A stretch of 7,930 nt of DNA from an uncultured Bacilli bacterium (GCA_947632495.1 CANRPL010000059.1:1-7930); one strand, 5' to 3'; shown: positions 1 to 5,824, counted from the first letter of the stretch. A program made the numbers and translations. The notes: a model not told the origin generated them from the letters alone.

Positions 1-184
1 CATCATAAACCATTAGGTGAACTTCTCTTTTTGTTTTAAGGTCTGGTAATGTTTCCATTTCAACATGATTATTAACAAATTTACCATCCGTAACATCAAT
101 GTGTAAAAAATCCGGATGCAAATTATCAGCTTCTATAATTTTATTAGTATCATCCTTAATACTAAGTAATGTAATCGAAATCAT
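1..184 (-). CDS. rpe: Ribulose-phosphate 3-epimerase-like protein, 3' part missing (runs off left edge)
   Basis: Sixty-one residues are visible, from an ATG at 184 to the left edge of the window. A GGAGG sequence at 194-190, 5 nt before the ATG, supports this start. The family interconverts ribulose 5-phosphate and xylulose 5-phosphate in the cytosolic pentose phosphate pathway, using a metal-dependent TIM barrel. Visible signatures are LHIDVTDGKFV (residues 27-37), matching the family HxDVMDGHFV motif, and VHLMV (55-59), matching DVHLM. H28, D30 and H56 therefore correspond to known metal/catalytic positions. Position after rsgA is the same as in Bacillus subtilis. The N-terminus is shorter and divergent: the usual PSILSAD strand reads ITLLSIK, and the stretch between FVxN and VHLM is about five residues shorter than usual. 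A related sugar-phosphate epimerase such as an allulose-6-phosphate 3-epimerase is the main alternative. The remaining barrel, including the second catalytic Asp, lies outside the window. Confidence 0.72.
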   Translation of the reverse strand, partial: MISITLLSIKDDTNKIIEADNLHPDFLHIDVTDGKFVNNHVEMETLPDLKTKREVHLMVYD

Positions 185-209
185 AATATCCTCCAACTAT
201 TCTACTATA

Positions 210-238
210 AGTATACCGAACTGATAAGATAAAAGCAA
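210..238 (-). promoter_or_regulatory. Candidate sigma-A promoter of the epimerase gene
   Basis: On the minus strand, TTGCTT (238-233, 3 of 6 consensus bases) is followed after 17 nt by TATACT (215-210, 5 of 6). The predicted start of transcription is near 203, giving a leader of about 19 nt that contains the GGAGG at 194-190. The promoter lies directly after the rsgA terminator, as expected if the epimerase gene is a separate unit. TATAGT at 209-204 is an overlapping alternative -10. Confidence 0.45.
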
Positions 239-240
239 AT

Positions 241-267
241 AAAAAATGTAGATTAATAATCTACATT
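241..267 (-). terminator. Rho-independent terminator ending the rlmN-prpC-prkC-rsgA operon
   Basis: On the minus strand a perfect 10-bp stem (267-258 paired with 254-245) with a 3-nt loop is followed by a T run over 246-241 and more T-rich sequence. The hairpin begins inside the last rsgA codons and contains its TAA stop (255-253). Only two of the stem pairs are G-C, so the stem is long but AT-rich. It separates rsgA from the epimerase gene. Confidence 0.75.
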
Positions 268-1101
268 CTCTTTGCGATCAATAAACTTTAAATAATTATC
301 GTATCGTGAAGCCATAATATTACCCAACTGAACTTGGCGTTTAACTTCACAATCACCTTCATTTTTATGCATACAATCTTGATACTGACACTTATCACGA
401 TATTTATTAAACTCCGTAAAACAATCCCTTATATCACTATTAGTCATACCGATAAAATCTAAAGAGGAAAAGCCTGGTGTATCGGCAACTAAACCATCTA
501 ATATAGGTAATAGTTCAACATGACGAGTAGTATGCTTACCACGACCTAAAGCAACGGATACCTCACCAGTCGCAATATTTAAAGATTTATCTAAATGATT
601 TAGCAAAGTACTTTTCCCAGCCCCACTCTGGCCAGCAAAAACCGTAACCTTATCTTTAAAAATATCTTTTATTTCTTCGTCAGTATTTAGATAAACATCA
701 TAACCAATCTTACGATAATATTTAATATAATTATCTATTTCTTTACGATATTCATCATCAATTAAATCTAGTTTAGTAAAGCAGATAATAGGTTTAATAT
801 TATTATATTCGATAATAACTAATAACTTATCCAATAAGTTAGATGAAAAATTAGGAATATAAACACTCGTAATAATAACCGCTTGATCAACATTCGCTAT
901 CGTAGGTCTAATTAATTCATTCTTACGGGGATGAATCTCTAAAATATATTTATTTTCATAATCAATAGTAACATAATCGCCAACTAATGGTGTGATATGC
1001 ATATTACGGAACTTGCCACGAGCTTTACAGACAACATATTCGTCATTATCGAGATGAATAGTATAATCATTGCTTATTTGTTTAACTATTATTCCTTGCA
1101 T
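253..1101 (-). CDS. rsgA: Ribosome small subunit-dependent GTPase RsgA (YloQ/CpgA/YjeQ family)
   Basis: RsgA is a cytosolic, circularly permuted GTPase that binds the 30S subunit late in assembly and couples GTP hydrolysis to release. The 282 residues carry the expected order: an OB-fold (about 1-60), then the permuted G domain with G4 TKLD (109-112), G1 GQSGAGKST (157-165), the G2 region RGKHTTRH (187-194) and G3 DTPG (207-210). A C-terminal zinc knuckle follows, with C238, C243, H245 and C251. Length is close to the B. subtilis protein (about 298), and all key residues are present. The ATG at 1101 lies 2 nt after the prkC stop, and no GGAGG-type sequence precedes it, so translation probably depends on ribosomes finishing prkC. 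In B. subtilis this GTPase is a documented PrkC substrate, which fits the operon. The stop codon lies inside the terminator hairpin. Confidence 0.97.
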   Translation of the reverse strand: MQGIIVKQISNDYTIHLDNDEYVVCKARGKFRNMHITPLVGDYVTIDYENKYILEIHPRKNELIRPTIANVDQAVIITSVYIPNFSSNLLDKLLVIIEYNNIKPIICFTKLDLIDDEYRKEIDNYIKYYRKIGYDVYLNTDEEIKDIFKDKVTVFAGQSGAGKSTLLNHLDKSLNIATGEVSVALGRGKHTTRHVELLPILDGLVADTPGFSSLDFIGMTNSDIRDCFTEFNKYRDKCQYQDCMHKNEGDCEVKRQVQLGNIMASRYDNYLKFIDRKENVDY

Positions 1102-1103
1102 AA

Positions 1104-2870
1104 TTATTCAGCTGGCTCATTAGAATTGGAATTAGAAGTATCTGGTTTTGGTTCTTCTTTTGGTGCTGTACCAGCAATCTCGATAAGAATTGAAGCACCT
1201 GGTTTTACTTCAACACCGGCATTACGGCTTTGTTTTAAAATGGTACCTTCCTTTTTACCAGAATCCGTAACAACTTTAAATTCACAATTAATTCCATTGT
1301 CATCACAGAATTGTTGAATAGCTTCTCTATCGTATTCACCATTTAAGAAATCAGGATATACCGTAATTAATGTAGCGTAAATTAACTCGATAACGCCACC
1401 TTTTTCGAGACGACTACCAGCTTTTGGATTTTGATCAATAATCATACCTTCGAAAGCATCTTTATACTCTTCTTCTTCAGTAGAAACTTTCTTAATGGTT
1501 GGAACAACCTTAAATCCTAGTCCCTCAAGTTCAATTTGAACGACATTAAAGTTACGTTTTGTATAATCATCAATTACTTCACCAGCTAGACCACTTGATA
1601 TCAAAATGGTAACATTTGTACCTTGTTTTACCTTTGATCCTTCTTTACGAGTCTTATAACCAATGACTAAACCCTCTTCAATATCATTACTAGAAGCACT
1701 TTCTTTTTCATAATAAACACCAATTTTATCCAACTCTTCAAAGGCCTCATCTTGTGTTTTACCAGCTATATAAGGTAAGACAACACTTTTAGTCTTACTA
1801 GAATTTAGTAAGGTAAAGAATATTATTAAAAGGCCAACAACTACAATAGAAGCAATAACGCCAACTAGCCATACAACAATCTTAAACTTCTTCACTGAAA
1901 CATTTCCTTCCTTATCTTCTTTTTCTTCTTCAACTGGTGTCTCTACTACTTTTGTTTCTTCTATCTCTTTTTCTTTATCCTTAACTTTGATTGGTTCAAT
2001 ATCAGTTTCAGGATATTCATAGACAATTTTCTTTTCATCCATTCTAGATTCTGATAAAACAGTCTTCAAGTCTTCATGCATTTCACTAACAGAATCATAA
2101 CGATTCTTTGGATTTTTAGCGCATGCCCTTAAGACAACATTTTCAACACTTTGTGGAACACTAGCATTTTGATTAATAATGCTTGGTAGTGGATCTTTCA
2201 TCTGTTTAATCGCAATCTCAACCGCATTATCACCTTTAAATGGTAACTTACCAGTTAAAAGCTCATACATTAAAATACCTAGAGAATAAATATCACTCTT
2301 GACAGTCGCAACATTACCATTAGCCTGCTCTGGTGGTAAATAATGAACTGAACCCATAACTGAATTAGTCTGTGTTAATTCTGTACTATTTAAAGCAACA
2401 GCAATACCAAAATCGGTTATTTTAACACGACCATCTTCTAAAATAAGAATATTTTGTGGTTTAATATCACGATGAATTATAAAACTCTCATGAGCACAGG
2501 CAATACCACTTGTAAGCTGTAACATAATATCGATAGTTTCAGATAATGATAAAGCACCACGCTTTTTTATTAAACTCTTTAAAGTTTTACCATTGACATA
2601 CTCCATAACGATAAAATAATTACCATCATCTTCACCAACATCGTACATCTCGACGATATTAGGATGATTTAGAGAACTAGCAGCTTTAGCTTCTCGTTGA
2701 AAACGTTTAACAAACTTTTCATCACTAGCTAAATCACCACGTAATATTTTAACAGCTACTTCACGTTCTAGAATAGTATCATAAGCAAGATATACATTAG
2801 CCATCCCACCTTCACCAATGGTACGAATAATCTGATATCGACCATCAATTTTTTGGCCTTTAACAATCAT
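1104..2870 (-). CDS. prkC: PASTA-domain transmembrane Ser/Thr protein kinase (PrkC/StkP type)
   Basis: This is a membrane kinase whose outer PASTA domains bind peptidoglycan fragments or lipid II and whose inner domain phosphorylates division, wall and translation proteins. The 588 residues show a Hanks-type kinase domain (about 11-270) with glycine loop GEGGMANVY (19-27), K41, helix-C E60, catalytic HRDIKPQN (133-140) with D135, and DFG (153-155). A Thr/Ser-rich activation segment (about 160-174) is a likely autophosphorylation site. A charged, Glu/Lys-rich juxtamembrane linker follows (about 275-330). One membrane helix spans about 331-355, then come three PASTA repeats (about 363-428, 432-500, 501-567) and a low-complexity tail rich in Ser, Asn, Glu and Pro. 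Overall length resembles B. subtilis PrkC (about 648). The ATG at 2870 follows the prpC stop by 1 nt, and AAGGAGG (2886-2880) lies inside the end of prpC, 9 nt away. The third PASTA repeat carries two cysteines (C522, C529), which is unusual for a surface domain. Confidence 0.96.
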   Translation of the reverse strand: MIVKGQKIDGRYQIIRTIGEGGMANVYLAYDTILEREVAVKILRGDLASDEKFVKRFQREAKAASSLNHPNIVEMYDVGEDDGNYFIVMEYVNGKTLKSLIKKRGALSLSETIDIMLQLTSGIACAHESFIIHRDIKPQNILILEDGRVKITDFGIAVALNSTELTQTNSVMGSVHYLPPEQANGNVATVKSDIYSLGILMYELLTGKLPFKGDNAVEIAIKQMKDPLPSIINQNASVPQSVENVVLRACAKNPKNRYDSVSEMHEDLKTVLSESRMDEKKIVYEYPETDIEPIKVKDKEKEIEETKVVETPVEEEKEDKEGNVSVKKFKIVVWLVGVIASIVVVGLLIIFFTLLNSSKTKSVVLPYIAGKTQDEAFEELDKIGVYYEKESASSNDIEEGLVIGYKTRKEGSKVKQGTNVTILISSGLAGEVIDDYTKRNFNVVQIELEGLGFKVVPTIKKVSTEEEEYKDAFEGMIIDQNPKAGSRLEKGGVIELIYATLITVYPDFLNGEYDREAIQQFCDDNGINCEFKVVTDSGKKEGTILKQSRNAGVEVKPGASILIEIAGTAPKEEPKPDTSNSNSNEPAE

Positions 2871-2871
2871 A

Positions 2872-3606
2872 TTACATTTCCTCCTTATAAAGTAACGCTA
2901 CCGAAATATTATCATTACCACCACGATTATTAGCTTTAAAGATTAGTTTACTCAATTTATTATCGATAGGTAAATCACTATTTAATACTTTATTAATCTG
3001 ATCTTCGGTAAGCATATTAGTAAGTCCATCACTACATAACATAATACCTTGAACATTTAATTCGACATTAAAAATATCTGCTTCAACACTTGTATTAGCG
3101 CCTAAAGCTTTCATTAAAACATTCTTTCGAGGATGATCTTTAGCCTCTTCCTCTGTTAAATCACCACTTTTAACTAATAAATTAACTAATGTATGATCAA
3201 CAGTTATCTTATGTAACTTATTATTTTTAATAACGTAGCCAGATGAATCACCGATATTACCAAACAGTAAGAAAGAAGGTGTAAGGATTGCTAGAACAAC
3301 AGTCGTTCCCATCCCCATACTTTCAGGATGTTCTGCTACATATTTAAAAATCGCTACATTAGCTTCACTAATAGTTGACTGAATCCAATTAATAGCGTCT
3401 TCCTTGTTACCGACACTACTTATTTCTTGAAATCTTTTACTAATATGTGTGATGGCGATACTTGACGCTACTTCACCATCTTTATGACCACCCATGCCAT
3501 CGGCAACACACATTAAAATTTCGCCGGCACGATTTTCAACAATAATGACACTATCTTCATTACGCTCTCTTATTTTTCCTGGATCTGTTAAATAACTATA
3601 TTTCAT
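2872..3606 (-). CDS. prpC: PP2C-type Ser/Thr protein phosphatase (PrpC/Stp family)
   Basis: This soluble Mn/Mg-dependent phosphatase reverses phosphorylation by the kinase encoded next to it. All bacterial PP2C motifs are visible in 244 residues, the usual length: RERNEDS (13-19, with D18), VADGMGGHKDGE (34-45, with D36 and G37), GMGTT (98-102), GNIGDS (116-121, with D120), CSDGLTNML (191-199, with D192) and GGNDN (229-233, with D232). The metal-binding aspartates are intact, so the enzyme should be active. No signal peptide or membrane segment is seen. The ATG at 3606 overlaps the end of rlmN by 11 nt, and AGGAGG (3618-3613) sits 6 nt upstream inside rlmN. The stop is one nucleotide from the kinase start. 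Overlap on one side and near-contact on the other imply translational coupling, keeping kinase and phosphatase levels linked. Confidence 0.96.
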   Translation of the reverse strand: MKYSYLTDPGKIRERNEDSVIIVENRAGEILMCVADGMGGHKDGEVASSIAITHISKRFQEISSVGNKEDAINWIQSTISEANVAIFKYVAEHPESMGMGTTVVLAILTPSFLLFGNIGDSSGYVIKNNKLHKITVDHTLVNLLVKSGDLTEEEAKDHPRKNVLMKALGANTSVEADIFNVELNVQGIMLCSDGLTNMLTEDQINKVLNSDLPIDNKLSKLIFKANNRGGNDNISVALLYKEEM

Positions 3607-4630
3607 CTTTAGCCTCCTCGTAATTGGATCTTAGTTGTCCACATGCCGCATTAACTTTACTACCAAATTCACGTCGGACAGTGACATTAATACCATTTTT
3701 CTTTAAGGTATCATAAAATTTCATAATTTGTTCTTTAGTACTTTTCTTATACTCAATATGGCTTGTTTCGTTATAAGGAATTAAATTGACATAACAGTTA
3801 ATGCCACGAAGTAACTCACTAAGTAAAAGAGCCTGTTCTTCACTATCATTAACATCCTTTAACATAATATATTCAAAAGTAACACGACGTCCCGTCTTTA
3901 GGACATATTTTTTTACTGTAGGAATTAACACTTCTAAAGGATATGCTTTATTAATTTCCATGATACTTGAACGAATAGCATTATTAGGAGCATGAAGTGA
4001 TATAGCAAGATTGACCTGTTTATCATAATTCATAAAGGCCTCTATTTTAGGGACAATACCACTAGTTGATATCGTTATATGACGACTACCAATATCAATA
4101 CCTTTAGGATTATTGATAATATCGATAAAAGCAATAACGTTATCATAGTTATCAAATGGTTCACCAATACCCATTAGTACGATATGCGAAATGCGAATTT
4201 TTAAATCTTCCTCTACCGCTAAAATTTGTCTTACCATTTCACTAGCATCTAAATTACGTACTTTCTTAAGCCTTCCACTTTCACAGAAGTGACACCCCAT
4301 ATTACAACCAACTTGAGTTGAGATACAAAGACTATTACCATAATCATGAAGCATTAAAACAGCTTCTATTTTATTATTATCATGTAGGTTAAATAAATAT
4401 TTAACAACGTCAACGTCCTCTTTTTTAGCGATAATATTTAATGGTTCTATCACAAAATCATTTTCTAAATCAGCAATTGTTTTTTTACTGATATTACGCA
4501 TTTCAGAAAAAGCTTTGATACGTTTTTTATATAGCCACTCAAAAACCTGGGTTGCCTTAAATTTTTTTCCATCTTTAGATATAAAATACTGTTCTAGATC
4601 TTCCATTGTTAAGCCATATATATTTTTCAT
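3596..4630 (-). CDS. rlmN: 23S rRNA (adenine-2503-C2)-methyltransferase RlmN, radical SAM
   Basis: RlmN methylates C2 of A2503 in 23S rRNA, and also A37 of some tRNAs, by a two-cysteine radical SAM mechanism. In 344 residues the [4Fe-4S] motif CNMGCHFC gives C109, C113 and C116. The two mechanistic cysteines correspond to C102 (seven residues before the cluster, in LCISTQVGC) and C330 (in NAACGQLR). GIGEP (154-158), SLHAP (211-215) and the N-terminal accessory domain (about 1-90) are also typical. The residues after the cluster read ESGRLKKVRNL rather than the ATG-type sequence of E. coli RlmN; I infer a Bacillota sequence variant, not a Cfr. Cfr, the C8-methylating relative that gives drug resistance, is less likely because the end reads REFGSKVNAACGQLR and the gene is in the standard RlmN operon position. 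The ATG at 4630 has AGGTG (4640-4636) 5 nt upstream. It is the first gene of its operon. Confidence 0.94.
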   Translation of the reverse strand: MKNIYGLTMEDLEQYFISKDGKKFKATQVFEWLYKKRIKAFSEMRNISKKTIADLENDFVIEPLNIIAKKEDVDVVKYLFNLHDNNKIEAVLMLHDYGNSLCISTQVGCNMGCHFCESGRLKKVRNLDASEMVRQILAVEEDLKIRISHIVLMGIGEPFDNYDNVIAFIDIINNPKGIDIGSRHITISTSGIVPKIEAFMNYDKQVNLAISLHAPNNAIRSSIMEINKAYPLEVLIPTVKKYVLKTGRRVTFEYIMLKDVNDSEEQALLLSELLRGINCYVNLIPYNETSHIEYKKSTKEQIMKFYDTLKKNGINVTVRREFGSKVNAACGQLRSNYEEAKDEI

Positions 4631-4647
4631 ACCTACACCTATTAATA

Positions 4648-4677
4648 ATTATATCAAAAACTAGTAAAAAATGAAAA
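4648..4677 (-). promoter_or_regulatory. Extended -10 promoter of the rlmN-prpC-prkC-rsgA operon
   Basis: The minus strand has a perfect TATAAT (4653-4648) preceded by TGA (4656-4654), which makes a TGnTATAAT extended -10. A weak -35, TTTTCA (4677-4672, 4 of 6), lies 18 nt upstream. The predicted transcription start is near 4641, only about 11 nt before the rlmN ATG, so the leader holds little more than the AGGTG ribosome binding site. The region upstream (4678-4748) is very A/T rich and otherwise empty. Confidence 0.7.
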
Positions 4678-4748
4678 TATTCTTCTGCTCTTTTATAAAA
4701 AGGAATAAAATAAAGATAAATTTAGATAAAAATTGACATCAAGTAGAC

Positions 4749-4778
4749 AAAAAACACAGAGTTAAGCAGCTCTGTGTT
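4749..4778 (-). terminator. Rho-independent terminator of the unknown 311-residue gene
   Basis: On the minus strand a perfect 9-bp stem, AACACAGAG (4778-4770) with CTCTGTGTT (4761-4753), closes an 8-nt loop and runs into six Ts (4754-4749). The upstream arm lies in the last codons, and the loop holds the TAA stop (4764-4762). On the plus strand a T run also occurs a few bases beyond the stem (from 4783), so weak termination in the other direction is possible, though no plus-strand gene needs it. Confidence 0.85.
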
Positions 4779-5697
4779 CACCTTTTTTCGTATATATTTT
4801 TTGTTTTTGATTAGTTTTAGCCAATTTATTTTTGTTAACACGTCTTTTAATAGCAGCCACAACACCGCGATAAATATGTCTTTGACGTGGAGACATATCC
4901 ATCTTATCGATAGCTTCAGGAACTTGATATAATTGAACAGCGGTATTAAGACTGATATCTTCGCCACCAACAGTTAATCGCTCATCAGCTTCCGTGATTG
5001 TTGGCTCATCATCAACAACCGTAATTTGACTAGCAGCATTATCAAACTCTTCATCAGATACGGTCATAACATTATCGTCACTATCAGTGTATTCTTTATG
5101 GTCATCATAATTTAAAACTTTGGCATTACGTATAATAGCGCGATTATTAATATAGTCAAAACGGACATCGATAACATTATTATCTTCATCAATACCAATT
5201 GCATTCTCGATATTAATATATCTTAATTGAAGTTGCTCACTACTTTTAATTAGCGCTCTTACCCTTTTACGGTCAATAGCAGACAAGCGATTTATTTCAC
5301 GGATATACTTAAAGCGATTACTACGAAGTTCCGTCATTGATATTAAATCAATTTCTCTATTTTTATGAGCCGTTGAATGTTCATAAATTGCTTCTGCATT
5401 ATCCCTTTCATCTTGGCTTTGAGCAAAAGACAATTCCTGTTGAATATTTTTAAATTGCATACTTAAATTATGACCATAATCAATATTCTCAATCATCTTT
5501 ACACTACGATCTTTAGGATTATAAAACTTAAAGAATTCTTTACCATTATCTAGTTGGATATGTTCAATATCAGCTAAACTAATACCATAAGCTTTCGCTA
5601 CCTCTTCCTTTTTTTCTTCAGTACTAGTATCCTTAACTTTGGTTTCAGCTTCAGCTTTAGCAATGTCATCTTGCGCTAAAGGCTCTTGATTCGCCAT
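4762..5697 (-). CDS. Unrecognised 311-residue protein: acidic segments, helical middle, basic C-terminus
   Basis: I do not recognise this family and assign no function. No signal peptide, membrane helix or catalytic motif is visible, so it is probably cytosolic. Residues 1-36 are Lys/Glu/Ala-rich and look disordered. Residues 37-70 look folded (EFFKFYNPKD). About 75-165 is charged and probably helical, and 165-195 alternates like beta strands (VIDVRFDYINNRAIIRN). Residues 198-248 are strongly acidic. Residues 268-311 hold about 14 Lys/Arg and end in KKGEHRAA, a tail that might touch nucleic acid or another acidic partner (inference). I chose the ATG at 5697 over the in-frame ATG at 5721. AGAGGTGG (5709-5702) sits just before it, and the 5721 ATG overlaps the likely -10 box. 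It has its own promoter and terminator, so it seems to be transcribed alone. It occupies the place where rsmB lies before rlmN in B. subtilis, but shows no methyltransferase motif. Base composition resembles its neighbours, so there is no sign of recent transfer. Confidence 0.85.
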   Translation of the reverse strand: MANQEPLAQDDIAKAEAETKVKDTSTEEKKEEVAKAYGISLADIEHIQLDNGKEFFKFYNPKDRSVKMIENIDYGHNLSMQFKNIQQELSFAQSQDERDNAEAIYEHSTAHKNREIDLISMTELRSNRFKYIREINRLSAIDRKRVRALIKSSEQLQLRYINIENAIGIDEDNNVIDVRFDYINNRAIIRNAKVLNYDDHKEYTDSDDNVMTVSDEEFDNAASQITVVDDEPTITEADERLTVGGEDISLNTAVQLYQVPEAIDKMDMSPRQRHIYRGVVAAIKRRVNKNKLAKTNQKQKIYTKKGEHRAA

Positions 5698-5701
5698 AAG
5701 A

Positions 5702-5709
5702 CCACCTCT
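5702..5709 (-). promoter_or_regulatory. Ribosome binding site that fixes the start of the unknown gene at 5697
   Basis: AGAGGTGG on the minus strand contains a GAGGTG match to the 16S anti-Shine-Dalgarno sequence and lies 4 nt before the ATG at 5697. The in-frame ATG at 5721 has no comparable sequence upstream and falls within the predicted -10 element. Confidence 0.8.
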
Positions 5710-5719
5710 AATCACTTTC

Positions 5720-5748
5720 ATTCTAGCACATAAAAAAGTTATTTTTAT
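5720..5748 (-). promoter_or_regulatory. Extended -10 promoter of the unknown gene
   Basis: TGCTAGAAT on the minus strand (5728-5720) is an extended -10: TG, one base, then TAGAAT (5 of 6). The -35 at 17-nt spacing is poor (ATAAAA, 5748-5743), which is typical of extended -10 promoters. The predicted start near 5713 gives a leader of about 16 nt containing the ribosome binding site. The -35 region falls within the inverted repeat at 5734-5755. Confidence 0.55.
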
Positions 5749-5755
5749 AACTTTT
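5734..5755 (-). repeat. Inverted repeat / hairpin in the promoter region of the unknown gene
   Basis: AAAAGTTAT (5755-5747) and ATAACTTTT (5742-5734) form a perfect 9-bp inverted repeat around a 4-nt A-rich loop on the minus strand, followed by two further Ts (5733-5732). It could be an operator across the -35 zone. It could instead be a weak, AT-rich terminator or attenuator if transcription starts further upstream. It contains only one G-C pair, so its stability as RNA would be low. Chance in AT-rich DNA is a real alternative. Confidence 0.4.
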
Positions 5756-5763
5756 CCTAAAAT

Positions 5764-5793
5764 AATTTAGCTACTTTACACTTTTAATATCAA
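5764..5793 (-). promoter_or_regulatory. Possible upstream promoter before the hairpin
   Basis: On the minus strand TTGATA (5793-5788, 5 of 6) is followed after 18 nt by TAAATT (5769-5764, 4 of 6). The predicted start near 5757 is immediately before the inverted repeat, so a transcript from here would begin with that hairpin. The -10 match is modest and the stretch is AT-rich, so this is a weak candidate. Confidence 0.25.
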
Positions 5794-5795
5794 CT

Positions 5796-5824
5796 AAAAA
5801 AACTAGAATTATACTTCTAGTTTT
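5796..5824 (-). terminator. Rho-independent terminator after the rhomboid protease gene
   Basis: On the minus strand a perfect 10-bp stem, AAAACTAGAA (5824-5815) with TTCTAGTTTT (5808-5799), has a 6-nt loop and ends in seven Ts (5802-5796). The stem starts inside the TAA stop codon (5825-5823) of the gene it terminates. It closes the rluD-rhomboid unit. Confidence 0.82.

Noticed and set aside
997..1317. Plus-strand open frame of 106 codons across the prkC-rsgA junction
   Set aside because: It is antisense to two well-supported genes, has no ribosome binding site and its composition mirrors the opposite strand.
3801..3995. Plus-strand open frame of 64 codons inside rlmN
   Set aside because: Antisense to a conserved radical SAM gene, with no supporting signals.
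4691..4700. Palindrome TTTTATAAAA upstream of the rlmN promoter
   Set aside because: Ten bases of pure A/T symmetry are expected by chance in this AT-rich stretch.
4733..4738. Perfect TTGACA on the plus strand
   Set aside because: No -10 element at 16-18 nt downstream and no plus-strand gene to transcribe.
4722..4970. Minus-strand open frame of 82 codons, hydrophobic, overlapping the end of the unknown gene
   Set aside because: It starts at TTG without a ribosome binding site, lies out of frame within the unknown gene, and runs through that gene's terminator.
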